Below are positions 11,987 to 23,220 of a DNA stretch of 64,000 nucleotides, piece after piece. The stretch covers positions 232,633 through 296,632 of the forward strand of contig NOKP01000039.1 in NCBI GenBank assembly GCA_002682825.1. The letters run 5' to 3'. The position numbers were made by a program, and so were the translations under genes. The stretch comes from Neonectria sp. B-13. Its lineage: Eukaryota > Ascomycota > Sordariomycetes > Hypocreales > Nectriaceae. The notes under the pieces are model-generated. The model had not been told where the DNA came from and searched no databases. It worked only from the letters and a program-made list of their open reading frames with translations. Within the stretch, counting starts at the first letter, position 1; each line of letters begins with the position of its first letter.

Positions 11987-12511
11987 GCAGGTTTAAGAGG
12001 ACAGAGAAACGCTCTAGTCGCATGTGTATGCATGCCTTGGCTTCTCTATGCCAACTTACCTACCAATGTATAAAATGTACTACCACGCTCATGGTCATTT
12101 GGAGATACCCCTTCACGGGATGGATGGATACTTTATGTATGGAACAAGAAAAATGTACAATAGTAAAATACAAAGGGCGATCAAGTCATGAATCACATAA
12201 CCATCTGATATTTATGTGAAGCCTTAATTACCTAAACATATAGCCCCATCTTTTCGGATTTGGTGTTGCTGGTAGCGCAGCTCAAGCAAGGTAAAGCTGA
12301 AGAATAGTGGCGCAGCTAGACTGTTCTTGGCGGCTGGTGTGACTGCTGCTGCTGGTGCCTGTTAGCCTTCGTTTCACGCAGACAACATAAACGGGCGCGG
12401 GCATGACTGGACAGAAAGGGAGAGAAGACATCCTGAACCAGCGTTCATTATTCATACGAATTCGTTTCAAATACTCTCCCAAGTTTATGAGAACGCAGAA
12501 TCATTCTCTCC
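11987..12511. other. Intergenic region between BCS1 and the PARG-like gene
   Basis: No gene is seen. It should hold the 3' UTR of BCS1 and the promoter of the next gene; both genes read to the right. Confidence 0.5.
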
Positions 12512-13564
12512 ATGGCGTCACCATCCGACCAACGAACGCTAGATAGCTGGCTCTCCAGGAAACCATCATCCAGACCCTCTGCCCCCGCGCCGTCTTCATC
12601 TGAGAACCTAGCATCATCATCATCATCTGCTGCTGCAGTTGCAGTACCTGCCTCACAGCCGTCACACAACTCAGCTTCGTCGCGAAACAGACACAAGGGC
12701 AGCTTCAGGCGCGGCGCCGAACTCGCTGCCGTGGCTAAGGAGACTCGCACGGTTCTGCCCGACATCCTCCAGGAGTTGCCCGACGTACACGCCAGCAGGT
12801 CCGAAGCCCTCTACGATGACTCGCTCCCGCGGTTAAAAGCTGTGGATTGCCCTAAGCGGACGCCCTCGAAGAAGACGGCCATCAAGATTATCAACGATGA
12901 CACCTGGAACACCGCCATCACGCTCGCGGCCTCCAAAACCCCGGCATCTGGTCGGGTCGCTGTGCTGAATATGGCCAGTAATATCAGCCCAGGTGGAGGA
13001 TGGTTGAAAGGTGCGCTTGCCCAGGAGGAGGCCCTCTGCTACCGCAGCTCGCTCTATCTGTCTCTGCACCGACGATATTACCCTTGGAAGCAGCGCATGG
13101 GCATCTACACCGCAGACGTGGTCATTATCCGTTCCGACCAGGACTCAGGACACAAGCTCCTCATGCCAGACGTCAACGTCGAAGACCTCCCCATCATGAG
13201 CGTGCTGAGCATCGCGGGCCTGCGCAGGCCGCCAGTCGACAACATCACCCTCGACACGGGCAGCGGCATCGTCCAAAAGATGGTTTACTCGCGGCCTTCG
13301 GATCGAGAGCTCACCAAGACCAAGATGCGGCTGTGCCTGAGGATGGCGGCGCAGCGGGACCACGGGTTGCTCGTTCTGGGCGCACTCGGGTGCGGAGCGT
13401 TCAGGAACCCCCCAAGGGAGGTGGCCAACTGCTGGCTGGAGGTGCTCAAGGAGACCGAGTTCGCGGGTGGGTGGTGGGAGGAAGTGTGGTTTGCGGTGTT
13501 TGATCGCAGGAATGAAGGGAACTTTGAGATCTTTGAGGAGGTTCTTGGAGATGTCGAGGTATGA
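12512..13564 (+). CDS. Microbial-type poly(ADP-ribose) glycohydrolase (macrodomain fold)
   Basis: This is a single exon of 350 residues. The C-terminal two thirds match the microbial PARG family (formerly DUF2263). The catalytic signature is present: a Gly-Gly-Gly loop at 161-163 followed by QEE at 171-173, where the glutamates attack the ribose-ribose bond. A conserved NMAS at 153-156 precedes it, and a GALGCGAFRNPP loop near the C terminus closes the ADP-ribose pocket. The enzyme removes poly(ADP-ribose) from proteins, mainly in DNA-damage responses. Residues 15-60 are a Ser/Ala/Pro-rich disordered tail. The extreme N terminus (residues 7-14, QRTLDSWL) resembles a PCNA-interacting box, which would fit a chromatin role; that part is inference. 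Confidence 0.9.
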   Translation: MASPSDQRTLDSWLSRKPSSRPSAPAPSSSENLASSSSSAAAVAVPASQPSHNSASSRNRHKGSFRRGAELAAVAKETRTVLPDILQELPDVHASRSEALYDDSLPRLKAVDCPKRTPSKKTAIKIINDDTWNTAITLAASKTPASGRVAVLNMASNISPGGGWLKGALAQEEALCYRSSLYLSLHRRYYPWKQRMGIYTADVVIIRSDQDSGHKLLMPDVNVEDLPIMSVLSIAGLRRPPVDNITLDTGSGIVQKMVYSRPSDRELTKTKMRLCLRMAAQRDHGLLVLGALGCGAFRNPPREVANCWLEVLKETEFAGGWWEEVWFAVFDRRNEGNFEIFEEVLGDVEV

Positions 13565-15324
13565 GTTTTGGGTGTGATGAACAGGATGAGATGATGAAGA
13601 GTGTCATGGTCATCGATGAACAGCTGGACGATTCAATGAATCTTTTTACGAGTTCGAGTTATGGAAGACGTAGTCTGGGATGGAATGCATATTGTCTTGT
13701 CGCCTACCACTTACCTATGCAGTACTTGTCTTTGTGACTTGGCGAGTTGAGGGCAATACGTGTATAGACCAACGCATGGGGAGAGACGGTGAATCCTACC
13801 ACAACCAAGAAACAGCCCTACATAGTAGATGATCAGCACTGCAAACTGATATTCCATTTGCACACTGGGATTGGTTCCTGGCAGGTGCGTCAAATCCAGG
13901 GACCATTCAGGGACCGGCCCCACGGGCGGATGGATGACGGCGGGCACGGAGCGCCGATGGCCCGGTTGGGCTTTTGAGGAGGACTGGGGAGAGGGGAGTG
14001 TGGAGAGTGAAGCGGTCGTAAGGTGGCCCGGGCTGTGAATAAACCGGACGTGGGTGTGTCGAGGAGTATTCGTATGTTCACATCTTTACTTGGAAATATC
14101 ATTAATTGAGACTCTCGCTGTCGAGCTCTGAGAAAGCAAAGGCGACACCCCGGGACACGGGCGGTCGGCATGGATGTCTAATTGGATGCCACAGCCAAAC
14201 TACAGCAAGCCATGACCAATATCGCCATGGCCACTTGTCTCTCGCCATCCGGCGGAAGATGGCATAATCCGATCCAACACCAAACTATGACCACACAATA
14301 CCCAACTTGCTGGGACTCGCCTATTCCCGTCTTCAGATGCGCAAGGTTTTGAAGGTCAAGCAAGGGTTGTTCGTGGAATCCACAGCTCGGCAACCATGTC
14401 TTGCGTCTTGCGTTAGAGCCCCCCACTGTTTGGCTGTTTGCGAACCCTTTTTTCTTTTTTTTGCCTCGTCTTCTTCGTTCCAGATTCGGCGATGTCGTGA
14501 TGGGCATTGACTATGGCGTACTCGGGCCCTGGGATTCTGGCCCATGGCGACAGGTCAATGGCTGATTCATGGCTCATTCAGTGGCTCAGTTACATCACAT
14601 GGGAAGAAACGACGAAGCCACAATATGCACGGCGATCTTTGGTGTGATGTGGTAGTGTGGGGGTGTTCATCCGAAGGGACGACCAGCCTTGAGATACCAG
14701 TAGGTGTTGTGTTTGCAGGTAAAGAGGGGGGATTTACAGCATTCAGTCGGCTAATTACAGTGTATATTCGTACACCCATCCCACTGGAGCTGACCGTCCT
14801 CGGGTTTGGACATGGCAGTCAATAATATGCCATGCGCTCAATAACCCCTGCGAAGCACCTAGACTGCAGGGTGTTGGTTCTAAACATCTAGTCTAAGTTA
14901 TCCCCCGACAGTCCAGATCTAGGCAAACTCGGGCAATATATGGGGGGTTACGGGGGTTTACACCGGGGATGGTGAGACTTAGAGGGGCCGATCCTTGGTT
15001 TTTGCAGCCTCTGCAGCTCTTGCAGCCTCTGCATCCTTTGCCTCTGCCTGCGTTGCGTTAGTCAGGCGGAGCCAGTGATGCCATTGTTGATCCCCGACGC
15101 CTCCCAAGTTTATCTCGACCTACTTTTCTTTCTTTTTTCCCCCTTCTCAATCCCATCATCATACATCCTGCTGCTTTGGTTTGATATAGGCCCACACTGG
15201 CCCAGTTGTGCATGCCCTGTTTTGACGTTCGCCGTTTCGACCTTTTCCTCCTCCCTGGCTGAAGCAGCAACCAGCATTGTTATTGTTATTATTGCGTTAG
15301 GATTTGCTGCAACATCCAGCCACA
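13565..15324. other. Intergenic region, permease promoter side
   Basis: About 1.76 kb without a supported gene. A short run of imperfect TGCAGCCTC-like repeats lies around 15003-15050, and the base composition becomes pyrimidine-rich just before the permease start. Confidence 0.5.
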
Positions 15325-17219
15325 ATGTCTCCTATCAAAGATCCGCAGCTCGTCGCCGCCGACAGCCCGGTCGACTACGAGTCCGGCTCGCACCGCTTGG
15401 ATTCCGGCGATGACAGCGCCGTCGACCCTGATTCTGGTGTCAAGAGAGGTCTCAAGAACCGCCATTTGTCCATGATGGCTCTTGCTGGTATTATCGGACC
15501 CGGCTTGCTCGTTGGCGCCGGTGGCGCGCTCAACAGCGGAGGTCCAGCCTCATTGCTCATTGGATTTGGAGTCATTGGTAAGTCTAGTTGGGAAAACGGG
15601 CGAGGATTCGGTTCATCAAGAGGGGCAACGCTGTGGGAAGTGTGAGATGTTATGTTGGTTATGGCAGCCTCACAACATGACGTCCTACGAGATAAGACGA
15701 AATGTAGATGGCATCGCTTCTCACGCCTTCACAAACACCACACTTGTCAATTTTCAGCAGAAGCTAACCCTCAAAAATCAGGTATCATCGCTTTCTCAAT
15801 TATGCAGTCCCTCGGCGAGGTAACAACCCTCTACCCCGGTGGAGGGTCATTCATCTCCCTTGCCGAGCGCATGGTCGACAAGTCCTTCTCCGTCGCCGTC
15901 GGCTGGAACTATTTCCTGATCTGGGGCGCGGTACTTGCAAACGAATACAATGTTATTTGCAGTATCATGACTTACTGGGGCCCTGTCGTGCCGCTCTGGG
16001 GCTACTTCCTGATCTTCTGGACCGTCTTCATGGGCTTTCAACTCCTTGGCATTGAGGCTTTCGGCGAGGCCGAGTTCTGGCTGGCCCTTATCAAGCTACT
16101 GGGACTGACTGCTTATTTCGTCTTCTCTATTGTCTATGCTGCTGGCGGTCTCGTTGGTCAGGACAAACCCCTCGGGTTTACGTATTGGAAGGATCCTGGA
16201 GCCTTTAACGGGAACGGCTTCCGCGGCGTTGCCACTGTCTTCGTCTTCTGCTCGACCTTCTACTCTGGCGTTGAGTCCATAGCCATCGCCGCTACCGAGA
16301 CGCGTAACCCTGGCACTGCCATTCCCCAGGCTATTCGTCAGGTCTTCTGGCGCATCATCTTCGTCTACATGGGATCCGCTTTCTTCTTCGGACTCACCTG
16401 TCCCGCGAATGCTGACGGACTCGTCAACGGCGGATCCAAGGCTTTGAAGAGCCCCATGACCATTGCCATCCAGACTGCTGGCTGGGAGGGAGGTGAGTAC
16501 TCGCGAAATGCAGTCGCCACGTTCAGCAAAGACTCTAGACTAATCGGTTTCCAGGTGTCCATCTTATCAATGCCTTTATTCTTATCACCTGCTTGTCTGC
16601 CATCAACTCCTCCATCTACATCGGCTCACGAACCGTCTTGTACATGGCACAGTCTGGAAAGGCCCCCAGCATCTTTGGTCGGACCAACAAGAGAGGTGTT
16701 CCCATCTGGGCGATCCTCTTCACCAACGCCGTCGGCGCCATCTCCATGATGAACGTTTCTACCGGCGCCTCAAAAGCCTACAGCTATATTGTCAACCTCT
16801 CTGGTGTGAGCGCGTTCCTCGTCTGGGGTAGCATCAGCCTCATCCACATCCGCTTCCGACGCGCCTGGATTGCCCAGGGCCGAAGCATCAGTGAGCTGCC
16901 CTACAAGGCTCTCTGGTACCCCGGCCTCTCGTACGTTGGACTTGGAGCCTGTATTTTTCTGGCTCTGGTTCAGGGATGGACCACGCTGTCTCCCTTCAAC
17001 GCCGGAAACTTTGTCGATGCGTACATCCTCATTCCCCTGTTTGGAATTATCTACGTGATTAGCAAGGTGTACTGGCGAGGCAGCGACCCTCTCAAGCGTA
17101 GTTGGTCCATCGATCTCGACAGTGGCAGGAGAACGGATCTAGATTCGAAGGGTACTGTGGCTATGGGCGAGGTACCGGGCCAGACGACCATTTGGCAGAA
17201 GCTGCTGAAGTCCTTCTGA
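15325..17219 (+). CDS. Amino-acid permease (APC superfamily, YAT/GAP type)
   Basis: Three exons (15325..15577, 15782..16492, 16555..17219) give 542 residues. The protein is a proton-coupled amino-acid transporter of the plasma membrane with about twelve membrane segments. After a hydrophilic cytosolic tail of about 45 residues the family motif around GIIGPGLLVGAG opens segment 1, and a SLGEVTTLYPGGGSF block follows, as in fungal amino-acid permeases. Introns of 204 and 62 nt have GTAAGT and GTGAGT donors. Both split a Gly codon after its first base, so the joined frame is exact. Substrate specificity cannot be read from the sequence. Confidence 0.95.
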
Positions 17220-17888
17220 GCGGGTCTTTTCTTTCTTTTGGACGAGCACGTTGGATTAATGTTTCAGGACCACACGGCGATCCTAATATTACGGCTTAAT
17301 GATGACGCACACGACAGTACTCATGGGCGTACAGTCAGGGAGCGACAGGGCTTTGCGAAGTTGTCAGAAGCGAGAGATTAGAAGTTATGGTTCTGGTTGT
17401 TTGATATCCACAACATGGTTCGCCAGCTTTCGAAAGCTGGTGTAGACGGTTATAATTGCCAAATATACCATGTATAGAGCTTATGGAATGTCTTTAATTC
17501 TCTTACCTTGCCAAAATATGAACTAGTCCGCCTTGGCAGTAGCAATTTTCTCTAGACAACGGAGATTATAGTGGTAGGGCCCCTTCAGTCGGTAACACCT
17601 ACCTCTTCTAAGAGTAATGCCTTTGCTTCCACGTCACTTTTGAGAACACACGAAGGATTTCTTTGAACTTTGTATTTGGGTTTCCACATTGATGTGGTCC
17701 TTTTCTATCTTGCGCATTTGATTAAATAAAGAGAATTACAGTAGATTTCGAGCCAAGTCATGTCATTGTCGTCGTGATATTTTCGTTTATCGCATCCATC
17801 AAGGACGCCTATCATCACGACCTCAATGTTCATCCGTCATGACCGTTATACCCTGCAAACAAACAAAAACAGGAAAGCGGAAGTCTGA
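17220..17888. other. Convergent intergenic region
   Basis: This is the 3' space between the permease and the minus-strand Ser-rich gene. It is AT-richer than its neighbours, and no gene is seen. Confidence 0.5.
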
Positions 17889-19667
17889 TCAGATACCGCC
17901 ATATCGCACACCACGCTTGCCGAGCTCCTTGCGACCGATGGCGTCCTCGGGCCAGACCCAGCCGCGGCTGCGCTTGGCCTCGCGCTTCTCTGCGAGCTGA
18001 GGCTGGGGCATCCACGAGTCGCGGGTGTGGGCCTTGCGACGGGTGCCCTCGGCAGGGGCACCGATATCGGCGCGCCACAAGGCGTTGCCGGCGAGGGTCT
18101 CATCACCAGCCAGCTGGCAGAGACCCCAGAGGGCGAGGCAGGCGGTCAAGGGGTACTCGACGGAGTGGGTGGAGGCGTCACCCTCAGGTGCGGAGGCGGC
18201 AAGCTGGACAGAGGTGATGTCGAGGTTACCGAAGAAGGGGGTGGCCTCGGTGCCGTTGCGGACAAGGACGAGCTCGATCTCGGTGAGGATGAAGCCGTAG
18301 CGGCAGCCGTGCTCGCGCATGGCGTGGTGGATGGCAGCGAGACCGCGGAGGTACTCGACGCGCTTGATGTTGCCTTCGACACGCATGCCTGTGTTGAAGC
18401 GGTCGAAGCTGCGGACAAGGCCGACGACGCGAGCGGTAGGCTTACCACCGAACATGGCGGCGGCAGTGGTAGACTCGCCGGCAGCGTTGGCGACAAAGAG
18501 GAGGTCGTTCATCCCCGACGTCTTGGGGGGGACGGAGAGCTGGAGGGGCCGGGTGGAGGAGAGAGCCAGCGCGGAGTTGAGCTTAGGGAGATAGTAGGAG
18601 GCGTAGATGGAGTGAAGGGCGGCCTCGGTCTCGGGGTGGCGGGAGGCGAAGCCCGGCTGAGGGAGAAGGGGCTCGGCGACGGGGTGAGTCAGGAGGGCCG
18701 AGGCGCCGGGGAGGCTGAGGACGGAGGTGGCGTTGAAGGACGACCAGGAGCGGACGTTGCGGACATCCCACCAGAAGTTCTTCGTGTTGGCGTCTCGGAG
18801 AGGGAAGGAGATAGTGCGAACCAGCGAGGCGGCCGGGTTGGGCGAGGTGAGGAAGGTCAGGAGAGAGGTGTTGGGAGTAGGATCCGGGGTGGCAGCCATG
18901 CTTAGGGGCGAGGGAGCGCGAGGGCTGTAGCCATTGCAAGGCTGGAAGCCGTAGTCGGGCTGCTGGGGAGCGGCGGCAGGGACATAGGCGGGCATCTGGC
19001 GGTAGGTAGGGTAGCCATACCGGTCGATGGTGGAGGCATCGAGGTTGCAGCTGGAGGCGCGGCGGGCGTGAGAAGGGACCGAGTTCTCGCGGACGAAGGT
19101 GGCGGGAGAGGCCATCAGAGACCCGGGCATCTCCTCGGGCTCACTGGAGAAGGACAGGTGAATGTTGGCAGCCGGCTGCGGAGAGGGGAAGGAGAAGCCG
19201 CTGAGGGAGTCTGGGCTGGTGTAGCTGCGGGCATGGCGAGACGGGCGAGGCGCCGGAGGTGTGGACATGCGGTAGGTGCAAGGAGTGGCGTCGATGTTCT
19301 GGTCCTGGGAGCGGATCTTGGGGAGGAGAATAGGGCCGTGATGGCGGACGGGAGAGGCACGGGGAGGCGTGGTGAGACGAGAGCAGAGCGAGTCGGCAAT
19401 GGAGTCGGTGGCGGAAACGCTTGAGTAGACCGAGGCCTTGGAAGAGGAGCGCGAGTGGTTGGAGATGTGCCCGGCAGCATGGCTGTAAGCCATGTCGAGG
19501 ATGGCCGGGTCAAAAGGCAAGGCGTTCATGACGGGAGGAGGGCTGGGGCGCTCAATGGAGGCCGAGGGGAAGGTGAAGTCAAAGGGCATGTCGACTGCCA
19601 GACTGTGGTGTTGTTAGCCATTGTGTTTGTGTAAGTGGAAGACAAGAGGAGGAACTTACGTAGACAT
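17889..19667 (-). CDS. Unrecognised Ser/Pro-rich fungal protein with conserved C-terminal domain
   Basis: The model uses a tiny first coding exon (19667..19660, eight bases encoding Met-Ser and part of Thr) spliced by a GTAAGT intron to 19602..17889, giving 573 residues. If splicing is ignored, the ATG at 19589 gives 566. Residues 1 to about 250 are low-complexity Ser/Pro/Ala sequence with many SP sites, a likely disordered regulatory tail. Residues from about 260 onward look folded, with an aromatic block (NFWWDVRNVRSWSSFN) and a segment CRYGFILTEIELVLVRN. The latter has the strand-E-x-E look of a restriction-endonuclease-like fold; that is only an impression. No membrane segment or signal peptide is seen, and I do not recognise the family. 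A 3.5 kb gene-free region lies upstream. Confidence 0.75.
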
Positions 19668-22600
19668 GGTGATGGTTTCGGGGGAGAGATATTAGGTTGT
19701 AATGGTGTAGTTGTGTGACAAGGGGTGATGCGGAAGACCAGCTCCAGCGGTGACAATAGTCGGGACAATAAACAAGAGGAACTCCTCTCTGCTGTTACTT
19801 TTGGTTTGGGAAAGGCTGCGAAGCTCTCTGAGAACGCACAGCGTCTTCTCTGAATACTAGGACAGGGCTCTAATGGAGGAGGGAGGAGAGAGACGTGATT
19901 GCGATGCCAGACCCAGTCTAGACAAAACAAATAAACAAGCGGGATAAAATAATAATAATATTGATGAGATGATAAAAGGAAAAAGGGCGGATTGGATTTC
20001 CCCGGAGAAAGATGGGATGACTGAAAAAGGACAGGCTGACGATGAACAAAAAGACAGCAGGCCGGGGAGCGAGAGGCCGTCCTTCTTATCCTCCATGGCC
20101 GTCGAGGAGGGATTGGCGATGGACAGTTCCGGACGGGCTTGTCGATGGGCCACTCAGCCCACCGGCGGGTCGGGGCCCATGTTGCGACGGCATCCGAGAG
20201 CGCGCAAGAGGCTCAGTCTGAAACGCGGCGGGAACAAAAAGAGGGAAAAAAGAAGGCGCCGTGTAGAAACACACGCGCGTGCAGCACGTAGCGTAGCGGG
20301 CTTTCCCTCTCCACGTCACGTAGCGTCCTCAACCTAGATGCATGTGTACCGGTGTTGTATGTACGTACCCGCACGCGCTCAGGTCAGGTCCAAGCATCCC
20401 AGCCCAGGCGTGTGGTTGCGTGTAAGTGTGGATGCGCGATGCGGATGCAAGTCTTGTGGAGTTGTGTGGAGTTGTGTGGATGTATTCGTAGATGTGGATG
20501 CGGCCGGCGGGAGAGTAGTGGAGATGCCCTCCCTGGTGGTTGAAGCCTTGAAGCCTTGTTCTGGCTGCTTACCCGATTCGGCACACCTCATTCGCCGGGC
20601 CAACCTCCACACTGTGTCTGGCCGCCCTGTAAGCGCGGGAGATGGCCAGTGCGGAGTCCCGCGTCCCCCACACAGTACGGGCCACTCCCCGGTCTGTTTC
20701 CTTGTCAGACAGGACAGTGAGACAGACGCAAAAAGAGAGCCAAGCAATTCTGGGATTCTGGGCTTGAGCCAGTTGATGCACAGGGCTGGCCGCTGAATGG
20801 CCCGGCGCCTATGACTCATTTTTAGATACATGACGGCAATGCAGCCGGGGGTCAGGGGTCTTCTTAGCCTACTTGTCCCTGTACCTTGTCAAGACTCACC
20901 TCTCTTAGTCTGGAATTAGTAGACTAGAAGCCCGACGCTTCCAAGTTGACGCGGTCGCGGTGAGCCGTTGCTCGACCGACCGACCGGCGACGCGGTTGTT
21001 GGTAGTCCCAGATCGCGACCGACAACGACAACGACTAAGACCGACAAACCAGAGCGTGTCGATTTTCTCGTCGCCAGATCTCAACCGTGTTCACCAGTTC
21101 ATCCCATCCGTCTGCCTGCCACGAGCCCGTCCTGTCAGGGTCAACGTTGTCCCCCTCATCCACCATTTCCCCACTGCTCTGCTTCCCCTACTGCAAATGC
21201 AACTGCAACTGCAACTGCACTGCTGCTCTGCGCTGCGCTGCACTTCTACGTATGATGCCCTGAACCTCGCCTAAGCGCCCAAAGGACGCACTGACAACCG
21301 AACATGTTAATCAAATTTCCCCATCTCACCAGAATAGCAGCACTGGAAAGCGGACAAACCAAGGCTCGCACGACTTCTACTCCGACCCCCCGGCCCCTGG
21401 GCTGACCTAACCGCCGGCGTCTAATGCGACGGGCGCTTACAACCCAAGACACAAAGAACAAAAAGACGAGACGACACAGGGCAAGACGACACAGGGCAAA
21501 ACGCCTGTGTAGCACGGATGAATGCCGCCGTAGAATTAAAACCCATGTTAATTATAACTATACCAAACTCCCCGGCCACCGTGTCTCTGCCTCTCCGGCC
21601 GTCGCACGATCGCTGCCCCAAACGCCAGCGGCTACGGAGATTGTCGTCGGCCCACTACCATCCGGTTTCTGGCCCTTTGTCTGTCCATCGGCTTTTTGGC
21701 CTCTGTATTAGTTTCGCCCCTGCCGCTAAATATTTCCCATCTCTTATTTTTGCACAGCCTCCCCCGTATGTTCGTCTTCTGCTTCTGCGTCTGCTTCTGC
21801 CTTTCTCTCATTGCCCAGCGCGTAGACCCGCGCGCCCCATCTTCGCTGCGCTCCCCCGGCCGCGGCCTCTGATTCGCCGCCAGGCACGCGCCAGGATGCT
21901 CGCCACGTCGAAAGGGCGTCGGGCCAATCGGCTGCGCGCACCGCCGGTGAACCTCCGCGTCTCCACCTTTCCGCCCGCCTCCCGCGTCGGCGCCCCGTGT
22001 CACCCCGTGTCTCGCTGCGCAACGACTGGCTCGCGGCCTCTGCATGTTTTCCATGCTTCCATGCTTCCCAGTTCCCACCCTGTCTTTGTTTCCATCCACA
22101 CTCTGCCAGGGGTCCAGTAGCTCACCCCTGCTCAACCACATCTTGCAGCTTTGCTGGCAGCTCTAGCTTCTCGCCCGTTTCCGTTTCCGTTTGTGTTTCC
22201 GTTTCTTGTGCTCCCCATCTCGTTTCAACTTGGCTGCTCCCTATCCAAGTCTTTTTGCCCTGTCCTCAACTAGTCCTAGCCTCGATATGTTTGACTCACT
22301 CAAGCCACTCAATGCATCTTGAACGACCTCTTCTCATGCCAGGTCTTCGCTTCGCCGTGATCATTCCCTGTCTCGGGTATGTGTCGAGTGTCTGTCCAGA
22401 GTTCCGCCCAGTCAGGTGCCACAACATCTTGCGTCCTCTTCGACACAAGACTTGGTGCCATGCAGGAGGACAAAGCAGTCTAGCAGGCTCTTCTCACATT
22501 GTCACATACGCCATATCTGCATCGCCACATCATCACCACAGTCGGTAACGCAGTCGGACCATTACCTCCTGCACAAGGCCTTGGATCCCGGAGCTTCCCG

Positions 22601-23220
22601 TATACATCAACGAAGATCTTTGAACAAATGAATGAACAGAGAAAATATTTATGCGTATGGGCGGTCGCTGATGTCGCCTTCATCGCCATCGCTATCGCCT
22701 GGCTATGTCTATAGACGCACCTAGTCCGTAGAACTCCAGAAGATCTACCCATCCCAATAATAAGTGATAAGTCTAACGAACACGGGCACAAGAGGACAAA
22801 CCCTCTCCAAAGCCTGCCTGCCTTATCCTTCAATCTCAAACTGCAAACCCCCCTTAAAGCTCCAGACGCTGTTGCAAATCCATGGGTATCCGTCCATCCG
22901 TCCATCCACCCATCCATCACCCATCCACCACTAGCTTCTGTATGTCAAACCCTGGCCCTCTAGGTCTGGGTGACCAAAGGCCGCATCACAAGGTCGCATG
23001 CAGATCAAAGGCTTTCTCCGTCTCATCCATCCTCTCGCTCTTGCCCACGCCATAGCGCGCCATCCCCGCGCCACGCCTTGACGCGCCTCCGTATATTCTA
23101 TACCACGCGTCTGGCATGGTGTTGCAGCTCGTCTCGTTCCGTCCAACCTGCTCCTTCTAACAGATAGATGCATCAGGTGTCTATACGCACCACGACCACT
23201 GACCTGGCACTAGTCGATGT
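19668..23220. other. 3.5 kb intergenic region upstream of the Ser-rich gene
   Basis: This is the longest gene-free stretch between two annotated genes here. It lies upstream of the minus-strand gene ending at 17889 and downstream of the GEF gene. Frames up to 200 codons occur but are compositionally skewed, with no domains or splice-supported continuations. Around 22160-22210 there are repeated TTTCCG units, and a CCAT-type microsatellite is at 22890-22930. Such long upstream regions often hold complex promoters or long 5' leaders. Confidence 0.45.
22890..22930. repeat. CCAT/CCGT microsatellite
   Basis: The stretch consists of imperfect tandem CCAT and CCGT units. It is a simple repeat with no other feature attached. 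Confidence 0.7.

Noticed and set aside
18027..18905. Plus-strand frame of 292 codons
   Set aside because: It is antisense to the Ser-rich gene, very rich in Gly and Glu/Asp, and has no domain. The minus frame has the splice-supported start and aromatic conserved blocks.
21518..22120. Plus-strand frame of 200 codons
   Set aside because: Low-complexity Arg/Pro/Ser composition, no motif, and another open frame on the opposite strand of the same region.
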